Below are positions 35,053 through 43,135 of a DNA stretch of 64,000 bases, in pieces; the first letter of the stretch is position 1; each line of letters opens with the position of its first letter. A program made the position numbers and the translations under genes. The notes beneath the pieces are model-generated. The model made no database searches. It was given only the letters and a program-made list of their open reading frames with translations, and was not told where the DNA came from. The stretch comes from Halobacteroidaceae bacterium (GTDB lineage Bacteria > Bacillota > Halanaerobiia > B1SED10-174): NCBI GenBank assembly GCA_003551665.1, contig PUNE01000079.1:124001-188000 (forward strand), written 5' to 3'.

Positions 35053-35979
35053 ATGTCCAACAAGGATTACCCGGCAATTACCGCTGCAATTGGAATGGCC
35101 TTTTTCTTCGGATTTTCTTTTATTTTTACCCGCAGCGCCTTAGAACATATTGAACCAATCCATTTTCTGGGTTTTAGATTTTTACTGGCCTGCCTCGTAA
35201 TTAATCTTCTTCGTTTTCTGGGAATAATCAAAATAAATATTCCTTTCCGCCGCTGGCGGGAAATTATTTTGCTGGCCATATTTCAGCCTGTCCTCTACTT
35301 TATCTGCGAAACCATCGGTATCCAGATGACCAGCGCTTCTGAGGGAGGAATGATGGTTGCTCTGATTCCCATCTTTACTGTAACCATGGCAGCCATTTTT
35401 CTGAAGGAAAGGCCTTCTGTACCCCAGGTTATATCCATCTGCATCTCAGTCTTTGGAGTTCTAATCATCGGTTACATGCAGGCAACCCAGGAAATTGGCC
35501 GCAATTTTATCGGTTTACTAATTCTTTTAGGTGCTCCTATTTCCGGGGGAGCCTTCAGCAACCTTTCCCGTTTCTATTCTCGGAGCTTTAAACCAATTGA
35601 ATTAACTTATATAATGATGAATGTGGGGGCAATTTTCTTTTTTGGAGTGAGTTTTTTAATGCACATTTTCCGCGGACAGATAGACCAATTCCTGCTCCCC
35701 CTGGGAGAACCAATAGTAATTGGGGCCATCTTTTATCTTGCCATTTTTTCCTCGATATTGGCTTTCTTCCTGGTTAACTTCGCCCTTTCCCGTTTGCCCG
35801 CTTCCCAGGTAAGCGCTTTCCCCAGCCTGACAACCCTAATAGCCGTAACTTCGGGAGTGGTCATCCTGGGAGAAAATCTGTACTGGTTCCATTTTCTTGG
35901 TGCAATCCTAATAATCTCAGGAGTATGGGGCACCAATTTCTTTACTCCCCGCCACATTACTGCTCCCTCAAGAAGTTAA
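35053..35979 (+). CDS. EamA/DMT-family transporter
   Basis: A 308-residue drug/metabolite transporter-type protein with ten predicted helices in two EamA repeats (about 10-140 and 155-300). Typical segments are FFFGFSFIFTRSAL in helix 1, ALIPIFTVTMAAIFLKERPS closing repeat 1 and TSGVVILGENL closing repeat 2. These proteins export or import small metabolites; the substrate cannot be inferred. GAGGTG precedes the ATG by 7 bases. Its end overlaps the convergent gene by 12 bases. Confidence 0.9.
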   Translation: MSNKDYPAITAAIGMAFFFGFSFIFTRSALEHIEPIHFLGFRFLLACLVINLLRFLGIIKINIPFRRWREIILLAIFQPVLYFICETIGIQMTSASEGGMMVALIPIFTVTMAAIFLKERPSVPQVISICISVFGVLIIGYMQATQEIGRNFIGLLILLGAPISGGAFSNLSRFYSRSFKPIELTYIMMNVGAIFFFGVSFLMHIFRGQIDQFLLPLGEPIVIGAIFYLAIFSSILAFFLVNFALSRLPASQVSAFPSLTTLIAVTSGVVILGENLYWFHFLGAILIISGVWGTNFFTPRHITAPSRS

Positions 35980-36507
35980 TTTTCCCAAAAAACTTTCAAT
36001 GATTTCTTTTACTCTCTGGGGGTCGCGGGTGGAAAAAATCACTTCGCTAAAATAACTCTTCTTTAATCCCAGGGAAATCTGGGGATAACCTATAACCTGA
36101 AAAACATTCCGCCAGCGACCACGGGACCAATCGATGGGGAGCCTCCACCAGAGGGCCCGGAATCCGCCCTGCAAAATTTGACATTCTTCAATCAGTTCCC
36201 ACTCAATCTTCCTTTTAATCAACCCGAAACCTATAACGATACCACTGCTGGTTATATTCAGCTGAAGGGTGGAAAAATTCAACCCCAGGAAGAAAAACCT
36301 GAGCAGGTAAATTGAAACCAGCAGGTTCAACCAGTTAGGAATAAACTGGGGTAATAGTTGAACCCCACCCCGCTGGTACCAGAACAGCACGAAAAATCCC
36401 ATGCTGAGAAACCCAAAAATGGGAGTCATTATTAAGGCATATGGTAGTTTTAATTTTTCGGAATACAGTTCCCTTTCTTTCAACTTGCCTCCGCTCCAAT
36501 TTTTCAT
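35968..36507 (-). CDS. Membrane protein with C-terminal PH-like region, unknown function
   Basis: A 179-residue protein. Two helices (about 23-45 and 57-75) are followed by a soluble part with GIVIGFGLIKRKIEWELIEEC, which resembles the start of bacterial PH/YdbT-like domains by its beta-strand pattern and 'I.W..I' stretch. The family assignment is tentative. It converges on the EamA transporter gene and has no operon partner. Confidence 0.7.
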   Translation of the reverse strand: MKNWSGGKLKERELYSEKLKLPYALIMTPIFGFLSMGFFVLFWYQRGGVQLLPQFIPNWLNLLVSIYLLRFFFLGLNFSTLQLNITSSGIVIGFGLIKRKIEWELIEECQILQGGFRALWWRLPIDWSRGRWRNVFQVIGYPQISLGLKKSYFSEVIFSTRDPQRVKEIIESFLGKLTS

Positions 36508-36652
36508 TTTATTACCCTTTTCGGCCTAAATTCCTTTCTTCCTTTTTTCTCGTTGCTTCTAAAAACCCCTTGCCAAAAAAGGAAGGATTAAAAGAACCAA
36601 GCGAGAAAATAAAAGAGTATCCTCGTTTTTAACCAAACTGAACTTGAGGTGA

Positions 36653-37660
36653 ATGGAATTGACAAAAATAGGAATACCAAGGACTCTGTCCTACTATACC
36701 TTCTATCCCCTCTGGAAAACCTTTTTGGAAGAAATCGGCCTGGAAGTAATCCTCTCACCTCCTACCAATAAAAAAACCCTTGACCTTGGAGTTCAGGAAA
36801 CAGTTAACGATGCCTGCGTACCCATAAAACTTTACCACGGACATGTAATGGCCCTGAAAGATAAGGTTGATTTTCTGTTCATTCCCCGCCTGGTCAAGGC
36901 TGATGATAAAAATACTTTTTGTCCAAAATTTCTCGGATTACCAGATATGGTCAGGTTTTCCCGGGAGGATCTCCCCCCGATAATAGACCCCACTTTCCGC
37001 ATGAAAAGTCTTCGCGCGTCACTTTTTGGGTTCCTTTATAATATCGGGCGCCAGTTTTCTGCCAGCAAAACCTCGATAATCCAGGGTTATTTACGAGCAA
37101 GAAAAGCCCATAAAAAATACCACTACCTTTTAAACAGGGGGCTTTTCCCCTCCGAAGCAATGGAAAACCTTAATTCTCCTCTAAGAGAAATCGATTTTCC
37201 CGGCCCTGGGAAAGAAGAATTGACACTGGCAGTAATCGGTTACCCTTATTCGATTTTCGATCCCTATATCAGCGGGAATTTACTTAAAAACCTTCAGAAG
37301 ATGGGAATTGGAATAATTACTCCCGAAAACATCAGTTCAAAGGATTTAAAAACCTTTTCTCGATATTTGCCCCAGAATTTTTTCTGGTATTACAGTAATC
37401 GTGCTGCCTGGGCGGCTCTCCATTTAATAAATAAAGCCAAAAAAATTGATGGGATCATTCATGTAACTGCATTTGGCTGTGGGCCCGATGCAATGTTGAA
37501 TAAGTTGCTTGAACTTGAAGCCAAGCACCACGACCAGCTTCCTTTTCTTTCAATCAGCATCGACGAACACTCCGGGGAAGCCGGGATATTAACTCGCCTT
37601 GAAGCATTTATTGATATGTTAGAACATAAAAAGAAAGCCGAAGGGAGCAAAACAGCATGA
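36653..37660 (+). CDS. Acyl-CoA dehydratase activase-related protein (DUF2229-type), first copy
   Basis: A 335-residue protein related to the CoA-substrate-specific activase-associated DUF2229 family. It opens with GIPRTLSYYTFYPLW and has GVQETVNDACVPIKLYHGH (Cys near 62), a 'DACVP' style segment where 2-hydroxyacyl-CoA dehydratase subunits place cluster ligands, and a C-terminal FGCGPDAMLNKL and SIDEHSGEAGILTRLEAF. A role in ATP-driven low-potential electron transfer is inferred from the next gene. Start is uncertain: GAGGTGA directly abuts ATG 36653, while TTG 36659 has better spacing. The stop overlaps the activase start by 4 bases. Confidence 0.82.
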   Translation: MELTKIGIPRTLSYYTFYPLWKTFLEEIGLEVILSPPTNKKTLDLGVQETVNDACVPIKLYHGHVMALKDKVDFLFIPRLVKADDKNTFCPKFLGLPDMVRFSREDLPPIIDPTFRMKSLRASLFGFLYNIGRQFSASKTSIIQGYLRARKAHKKYHYLLNRGLFPSEAMENLNSPLREIDFPGPGKEELTLAVIGYPYSIFDPYISGNLLKNLQKMGIGIITPENISSKDLKTFSRYLPQNFFWYYSNRAAWAALHLINKAKKIDGIIHVTAFGCGPDAMLNKLLELEAKHHDQLPFLSISIDEHSGEAGILTRLEAFIDMLEHKKKAEGSKTA

Positions 37661-38631
37661 AGGGTTACCTGGGAATAGATGTTGGGTCTGTAAGCACCAA
37701 CCTGGTTATAATTGATGAGAATGATAACCTGCTGACTTCCCATTACCTGCGGACAAGAGGACAGCCAATCCGGGCTGTCCAGGAAGGCATCAAAAAAACG
37801 GGGGCAGACAGCCCAGAAAACCTTGAGATTGCTGGAGTTGCAACTACGGGAAGTGCTCGTCGCCTGGCAGGGGTTATTGCCGGTGCAGACACGGTAAAAA
37901 ATGAAATAACAGCTCATGCCGTTGCAGCATCGCACATTGTCCCTGATGTCCAGACAGTTCTCGAAATAGGCGGGCAGGATTCCAAGATAATAATAATTCG
38001 CAATGGAATTGTGGTAGATTTTGCCATGAATACTGTTTGTGCAGCTGGGACCGGGTCCTTTCTTGACCACCAGGCAGCAAGGTTAAATGTTCCCATCGAA
38101 GAATTTGGTGAACTGGCTTTGAAAAGCAATAATCCCGTTCGTATTGCAGGGCGGTGTTCTGTTTTTGCAGAATCAGACATGATCCACAAACAACAAACCG
38201 GGCATGCCCTTCCAGATATTATTGCGGGTTTGAGTGAAGCACTGGTTAGGAACTACCTGAATAACGTGGGTAAGGGCAAGGAAATCCTTCCTCCCATCGT
38301 ATTCCAGGGGGGGGTTGCAGCAAATCCGGGAATCAAGGCCTCTTTTGAAAAAGCCCTGGAGGAAAAAGTAACCGTCCCACCTCATTTCGATGTTATGGGT
38401 GCCCTGGGAGCAGCCCTAATCGCCAAGCGCCTGATGAGTCGGAGCGATAAGCCTACTCGGTTTCTGGGTTTCGAACTTAGTGATTTTCAATACGAAGCAA
38501 ACAGTTTTGAATGCGAGGACTGTCCCAATAACTGTGAAATTGTAAACATCCTGGTTGGGGGGGAACTTCATGCCCGCTGGGGAAGTCGTTGCGGCAAATG
38601 GGATCAAATTGAAGAAAAGAGAACGGGGTGA
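37657..38631 (+). CDS. 2-hydroxyacyl-CoA dehydratase activase-type ATPase (BadF/BadG/BcrA/BcrD family)
   Basis: A 324-residue ASKHA-fold ATPase that in characterised relatives (HgdC) carries a 4Fe-4S cluster between two monomers and drives electrons to a partner with ATP. GIDVGSVSTNLVIID opens the ATPase fold. The cluster ligands are the Cys in NTVCAAGTGSFLDHQ and in IAGRCSVFAESDM. It has an extra C-terminal Cys-rich tail (CEDCPNNCEI, then SRCGKWD) that canonical HgdC lacks. The gene overlaps its upstream neighbour and lies 4 bases before the third gene, so the three proteins likely act together. Confidence 0.9.
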   Translation: MKGYLGIDVGSVSTNLVIIDENDNLLTSHYLRTRGQPIRAVQEGIKKTGADSPENLEIAGVATTGSARRLAGVIAGADTVKNEITAHAVAASHIVPDVQTVLEIGGQDSKIIIIRNGIVVDFAMNTVCAAGTGSFLDHQAARLNVPIEEFGELALKSNNPVRIAGRCSVFAESDMIHKQQTGHALPDIIAGLSEALVRNYLNNVGKGKEILPPIVFQGGVAANPGIKASFEKALEEKVTVPPHFDVMGALGAALIAKRLMSRSDKPTRFLGFELSDFQYEANSFECEDCPNNCEIVNILVGGELHARWGSRCGKWDQIEEKRTG

Positions 38632-38635
38632 ATAA

Positions 38636-39712
38636 ATGATGCGGGTAACTTATGCCCACATGGGCACCTCGACAATAGTTTTTAAATCAATGCTGGAAGA
38701 AATCGGCCATGAAGTTATTGTTCCCCGTCGACCAACACCAAAAACCCTTTCCCTGGGAGTCCAGTATGCCCCGGAGTTTGCATGTATCCCCTTTAAACTG
38801 GTTCTGGGAACCTACCTGGAGACCATTCCCAGAGGAGTAGATATGATAATAAGTGCAGGAGGTTACGGGCCCTGCCGTGCAGGTTTTTACGGTGAACTTC
38901 ACGGGCGAATCCTGCGTGAAATGGGCTATAATCCAGATTTTGTTTTCTTTTTTCCGCCCCTGAAAAAACCGGTTGACTTTTTCCGGAAGATAATCCAATT
39001 AAAACAGGGAGGTTCCTGGAGAGATCTATTCCGGTCCTGTCAAAGGGGTTTAAAAAAGTTAAAGGCCGTAGATGACATTGAAATTAGAAGCCACGAAATC
39101 CGGGCCCGGGAGTTGAAAAGGGGAGATACCAGCAGGGCATTTCGCAAATCACTCAACTACCTGGAAGAGGCGCGGACTACAAAAGAAATTGAGGAAGCAC
39201 GGCGGGAAGGTCTCGGTGAATTGGATAAAGTTTCTATCAACCCTGATTTCGAACCCTTGAAGGTTGGTATTATTGGCGAAATATATGTTCAGCTGGAACC
39301 AGCAGCAAATTTTTACCTTGAAGAAACCCTCGGCAACATGGGGGTTGTCCCCAAGCGGACCATATTTCTTACAAGTTTTACCCGGCGCGATGTTGTCGCC
39401 CACGGAGATAGAGAAGCAAAGGAAAGAGCAGAACCCTATATTCCCCTGGTAATTGGCGGCCACGGACAAAACAGCGTAGGAGATGTTGTTCATTTTGCTG
39501 AAGATGGCTACCACGGCATAGTACAGCTCGCTCCTTTTACCTGCATACCTGAAATAGTAGCCAAGAGCATTATGCCCCACCTGAGCAAAGTTAAAGGAAT
39601 TCCAGTCCTAACCTTTTTCATAGACGAACAAACCGGCCAGGCCGGTGTTGAAACACGCCTGGAAGCTTTTGTTGACCTGATGCAGGAACAAAGAAAAAAC
39701 AATTCAGCATAA
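38636..39712 (+). CDS. Acyl-CoA dehydratase activase-related protein (DUF2229-type), second copy
   Basis: A 358-residue protein related to the first gene of the operon but longer. It has LGVQYAPEFACIPFKLVLG (conserved Cys), SAGGYGPCRAGFYGELH (second Cys) and the C-terminal FIDEQTGQAGVETRLEAFVDLM, the counterpart of IDEHSGEAGILTRLEAFIDM in the first copy. Such paired DUF2229 proteins with an activase form a module seen in many Firmicutes whose substrate is unknown. The ATG can be either of two adjacent codons (38636 or 38639). Confidence 0.85.
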   Translation: MMRVTYAHMGTSTIVFKSMLEEIGHEVIVPRRPTPKTLSLGVQYAPEFACIPFKLVLGTYLETIPRGVDMIISAGGYGPCRAGFYGELHGRILREMGYNPDFVFFFPPLKKPVDFFRKIIQLKQGGSWRDLFRSCQRGLKKLKAVDDIEIRSHEIRARELKRGDTSRAFRKSLNYLEEARTTKEIEEARREGLGELDKVSINPDFEPLKVGIIGEIYVQLEPAANFYLEETLGNMGVVPKRTIFLTSFTRRDVVAHGDREAKERAEPYIPLVIGGHGQNSVGDVVHFAEDGYHGIVQLAPFTCIPEIVAKSIMPHLSKVKGIPVLTFFIDEQTGQAGVETRLEAFVDLMQEQRKNNSA

Positions 39713-39740
39713 AAAAAGCCCTGATTGACGGGGCTTTTTT
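39711..39740 (+). terminator. Bidirectional terminator between activase module and feoB
   Basis: AAAGCCC and GGGCTTT arms flank TGATTGACG, with A and T runs on either side. It can end both the plus-strand activase module and the minus-strand feoB operon. Confidence 0.8.
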
Positions 39741-41508
39741 AAATAAAAAGACCTAAAATCCTTGCCAGTATACCTCCTGTTAAAAACGCTGTTGCTACCG
39801 TTAAGAACAACACCATCAGGGAAATTTTCAGATTAAATTCCCGTGCCAGGGTGGCGAGAACAGCTATGCAGGGCACATAAAATAGGGCAACAACTGCTCC
39901 AACCAGGAGTTGGATAGGGGTTAGCCCCATTTCTACAAGAGGCAAAACTGCCAGTTCCCGGCGGACTATTCCCAATACCAGGGGAACCGCAGCCTCACGG
40001 GGAAGCTGAAGCCAGTATTCAATCAAGGGACTGAGAACTCTCCCCAGAACAACAAGGATACCACTTTCATAAAGGAGAGAAGCTATTCCCACGGCCATTA
40101 CCATGGGAACAGCACCGTTGAAAATATATCCTTTAATTCGCAAAAACACTTTCCTTCCCAAAAACCGGGTCCTTGGAATTAGTAATTCAGGGACTTCAAG
40201 AAGAGTATCCATCCTTTTTCCAGGAAGCAGGCGGTCCATTACCAGGCCTGCTAAAAACATGGCCAGAATAGAAAAAGCAAAAAGAGCAAGGACAACCAGA
40301 ATAGAAACTTCCGCAAGCAGGGCAAAAAACGCTCCTGTCTGTGAAATACAGGGGACGGCAAGTGAAATCATGGTTGATATCATAATCCGCTCTTTTTTTG
40401 ATTCTAAGGCCCTTGTACCCAGGATTCCGGGAATTGCACAGCCATACCCAAGTAAAAGGGGGATAATATTTGATCCCCGGAGCCCGATTTTGGCCATTAT
40501 TCCATCCAGTAAAATCCCCAGGCGGGGAAGATAGCCGCTATCTTCTAAAATGCTTAAGGCTAAATAAAAAGAAAGAACGTAAGGGAAAACAAGAGCAAAA
40601 GGCCACTCCAGGCCCTTGATTAAAAACCCGTATTCTCCAATCAGAATGTCCTGGAAAACCCCGGAGGGAACTATTCCTTCTACCAGTTGTGTAAGTGGAG
40701 GAAAAACAACCCCACGGAAAAAAGGCAAAAGAATGAATTGCCGCAGACCCATTCCCAGGCCAATTATTATTCCAAAAACCAGGGCAAGAATAAAAAAGGC
40801 TAAAGGCAAACCAGGCCAGGGATTGGTTAGCCAGCGGTCAAGCTTTTGCCGGAAGTTTTCAACCTTTAGGCTTTCTTCTTTTTGAGCTTTTCGGGCCAGG
40901 TTTTCTGCTTCTTTCCAACGTGCAGAACTATTCTCTGGCAGGGTTCGACTGGAAACAGGCGCCGATAAAAGTTTATCCTGGACCTCATCAAGCCCTTCCC
41001 GGTTTAAAGCAACAGTCCCTACAACAGGAATGCCCAATTCGTCCTGCATCCTTTTTTCATCCGTATACAGACCTCGTTCTCTGGCCAGATCAATTCGGTT
41101 CACCGCCAGCACAGTGGGAATTCTATATTCAAGAACCTGGAAAAGCAGGTAAAGACCGCTTTCCAGGCTATTAGCATCCAGGACACAAATAATCCCCGAA
41201 GGCCGCTGTTTTAGCATATCTACCGCGACTTTTTCTGCAGGATTAGTAGCATCCAGGGTATAAGTTCCGGGAACATCAATCAAATCGTAGTTTTCATCCT
41301 TAATTTGGGTTCGGCCCAGTAAAAATTCTACTGTGGTCCCGGCGTAATTCCCAACACTGGCTTCCAAACCAGTATAGTGGTTAAAAAAAACACTTTTCCC
41401 CACATTGGGGGGACCGATTAAAAGGATTGATTTTTTCCCGGGTTTTAAATCCCCCGCTTTCTGACAACACCGATGCCCTCGCCTACTTCTTTCTTTTCTC
41501 CCACCCAA
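39739..41508 (-). CDS. feoB: FeoB-like ferrous iron transporter
   Basis: GTPase-linked Fe(II) permease of 589 residues, shorter than the common 670-770. The G domain has G1 GPPNVGKS (32-39), G3 DVPGTYTLD and G4 NRID. It is followed by the gate/nucleoside-recognition membrane core, with IIPLLLGYGCAIPGILGTRALESKKERI written in part here as GYGCAIPGILGTRAL and a later RRELAVLPLVEMG. The helical linker after the G domain is short. The predicted start is TTG 41508, two bases after the upstream stop. The first 25 residues are basic and contain a paired Cys (HRCCQK). No separate feoA exists because a FeoA domain is fused to the upstream protein. Confidence 0.9.
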   Translation of the reverse strand: MGGRKERSRRGHRCCQKAGDLKPGKKSILLIGPPNVGKSVFFNHYTGLEASVGNYAGTTVEFLLGRTQIKDENYDLIDVPGTYTLDATNPAEKVAVDMLKQRPSGIICVLDANSLESGLYLLFQVLEYRIPTVLAVNRIDLARERGLYTDEKRMQDELGIPVVGTVALNREGLDEVQDKLLSAPVSSRTLPENSSARWKEAENLARKAQKEESLKVENFRQKLDRWLTNPWPGLPLAFFILALVFGIIIGLGMGLRQFILLPFFRGVVFPPLTQLVEGIVPSGVFQDILIGEYGFLIKGLEWPFALVFPYVLSFYLALSILEDSGYLPRLGILLDGIMAKIGLRGSNIIPLLLGYGCAIPGILGTRALESKKERIMISTMISLAVPCISQTGAFFALLAEVSILVVLALFAFSILAMFLAGLVMDRLLPGKRMDTLLEVPELLIPRTRFLGRKVFLRIKGYIFNGAVPMVMAVGIASLLYESGILVVLGRVLSPLIEYWLQLPREAAVPLVLGIVRRELAVLPLVEMGLTPIQLLVGAVVALFYVPCIAVLATLAREFNLKISLMVLFLTVATAFLTGGILARILGLFI

Positions 41509-41510
41509 TG

Positions 41511-42314
41511 TTACTCACCGTCCTGTACCTCTATCATACCTGCCAGCTCTGAACCCAGAGCAATCCTGCGCCCATCTACTAAAGCCAGGAGGGGTCCATT
41601 GAAGTATTGACGCCCCTTCAAACAGACCTTTTTCCCCGGACGCAAGCCCAGGGCAGGCAAAAGAGGATGAACAGGTACACTTTTTATTATCAACTCTTCG
41701 CCAAAACCCGCCTCAGCAAGACTTTTTACCTTACAGTTAGAAATACAAAGGGCTTCTTTTCCAATATTCTCCTTCACCCTGCAAAAAATTGGAGAAGGCA
41801 GTTTATGGACCTGAACACCGCTATAGAAAAACTTAAGAAACCCGCGGGGGTTCCGGAAAACAATTTTCCCATTTTCCCCCATCTCGGAAATGGCTTTATT
41901 TAAAACCCGGTTTTTTGGTTCAACATGGAGGGCAACAAAAACCCTATCGCAATCTCTATAATCCACTTCCTCCCCATGCCCCAAATTGAGTTGAATTTTT
42001 TCCCTTAAACCCATTTTTTTCAAAACAAAATCAGCGCTTTTTATAGCCCTGGGGTCATTGTCAATTGCCTCAACCTGAAAGCCCATTTTTGCCAGCATTA
42101 TCGCTGAAAAAGGATAAGGACCACAACCAACCTGAATTATTCGCATTCCAGGTTGAATACCCGCTATTTTCATTTCCTTTTCAACCAGTTTTTGGTAAAA
42201 AAGGCGGTGGTAAACCTTTCCCAGGGCAGGAAATCTCGCGCCAAGAAATTCCATACCCTGAATCATCCCCAGCAGCTTATCATATAATATTTTGTGATAG
42301 GTTTTGGTCTTCAT
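41511..42314 (-). CDS. Nicotianamine-synthase-like SAM-dependent enzyme fused to a FeoA domain
   Basis: A 267-residue two-domain protein. Residues about 50-175 form a Rossmann SAM-binding fold: QVGCGPYPFSAIML (61-74), VEAIDNDPRAI, then ALHVEPKNRVLNKA (128-141) and KIVFRNPRGFLKFFYSG. The EPK-x-RV and R-x-x-G-x-x-x-x-x-Y pattern is what I recall from the archaeal nicotianamine synthase, which joins aminobutyrate units from SAM. Residues about 197-263 are a FeoA SH3-like domain (LAEAGFGEELIIKSV, ALGLRPGKKVCLKG, NGPLLALVDGRRIALG), normally a FeoB partner. It is upstream of feoB, separated by two bases. A plain methyltransferase is the alternative. GGGGGAGTG lies 7 bases before ATG 42314. Confidence 0.8.
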   Translation of the reverse strand: MKTKTYHKILYDKLLGMIQGMEFLGARFPALGKVYHRLFYQKLVEKEMKIAGIQPGMRIIQVGCGPYPFSAIMLAKMGFQVEAIDNDPRAIKSADFVLKKMGLREKIQLNLGHGEEVDYRDCDRVFVALHVEPKNRVLNKAISEMGENGKIVFRNPRGFLKFFYSGVQVHKLPSPIFCRVKENIGKEALCISNCKVKSLAEAGFGEELIIKSVPVHPLLPALGLRPGKKVCLKGRQYFNGPLLALVDGRRIALGSELAGMIEVQDGE

Positions 42315-42412
42315 TAATTTTCACTCCCCCAAGCAGGTATTTTTTGTAATTATTTTTTAGCACAACCCTTGCTGCCAGCGCAAACCAGACAAGCCGTATC
42401 CAGAAAGTAGAT

Positions 42413-42429
42413 CCCCAAAAGCAGCTTTT
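42413..42429. repeat. Inverted repeat CCAAAAGC-A-GCTTTTGG
   Basis: Perfect 8-bp arms around a single base, just after the stop of the first nicotianamine-synthase-like gene and about 100 bases before the next gene on the minus strand. No T run follows, so it is not a normal terminator; an operator or mRNA-processing hairpin is possible. Confidence 0.4.
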
Positions 42430-42432
42430 GGA

Positions 42433-42990
42433 TCAACTTGATTCTCCCGCCCTGAATAAAACTGACTTTCCAAAAGTAAGCATGGGTTGGGTTATTTCCT
42501 TTTCCGGTTTATATCCCCCAGGAAGGGAATCATAGCTGGAACTAAAAATTCCCCTGGGAACTCTAAACACTATTCGCGCTCCCCTGGGGGCGGTCTGGAA
42601 AAAATTGGCCAGGATTTTCTCCTTTGGTTCTGCCTGGAGAGCAGTTATAATAACAGAAAAGCCAGAAAGATCTACAAGAGCACCGTTGGCTGCCATTAAC
42701 CTTATCCCCGTAAGTCTTTTTTGACCTAGAAGCCCCTGGGCTTTTTCCAAAGCAACAGGATCTATATCAATTGCAGTAACAGGATTTCCGGTTAATTGAT
42801 GGAGAAAAATTGCTGTAAAGGGAATTGCCCCGCAGCCGAGGCTGAGAATTCGATCCCCCTCTTTTATCCCGGCTAGTTTGACTTCCCTACCAACAATTAA
42901 ACGGTAAGGAGCAGAATATATTTTTTGCATTAATGGACTTACTGTCCAGGTTTTTTCCAATAGTTGAACTGCCTTTGGAAGTGAACCCAT
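42433..42990 (-). CDS. Nicotianamine-synthase-like SAM-dependent enzyme
   Basis: A 185-residue protein with the same SAM-binding core as the downstream fusion: SLGCGAIPFTAIFLHQL (50-66), VTAIDIDPVALEKA, TALQAEPKEKILANF (117-131) and RIVFRVPRGIFSSSYDSLPGG. The AEPK motif at 120-123 and the Arg-Gly-Tyr pattern match nicotianamine synthase-like proteins, including the archaeal enzyme as I remember it. It has no FeoA domain. ATG 42990 is chosen for AAAGGAGG 7 bases upstream. It is the first gene of the feoB operon, 118 bases ahead of the fusion gene. Confidence 0.75.
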   Translation of the reverse strand: MGSLPKAVQLLEKTWTVSPLMQKIYSAPYRLIVGREVKLAGIKEGDRILSLGCGAIPFTAIFLHQLTGNPVTAIDIDPVALEKAQGLLGQKRLTGIRLMAANGALVDLSGFSVIITALQAEPKEKILANFFQTAPRGARIVFRVPRGIFSSSYDSLPGGYKPEKEITQPMLTFGKSVLFRAGESS

Positions 42991-43104
42991 GGGTTTTCCT
43001 CCTTTGAAAATGAAAATCATCCTCATTTATAAATTCTTCTCCACTTTTTCTATTCCTGCAACTTTTTATTTTTTTTTTTATTTTTTAACCATCTTTTCCC
43101 GAAA

Positions 43105-43131
43105 GAAAAAAAACCCCGCCTTGCGGGGCCT
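43105..43131 (-). terminator. Terminator after the serine hydrolase gene
   Basis: GGCCCCGC-AAG-GCGGGG followed by eight T on the minus strand, a few bases after the stop codon at 43136. Confidence 0.88.
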
Positions 43132-43135
43132 TCAA

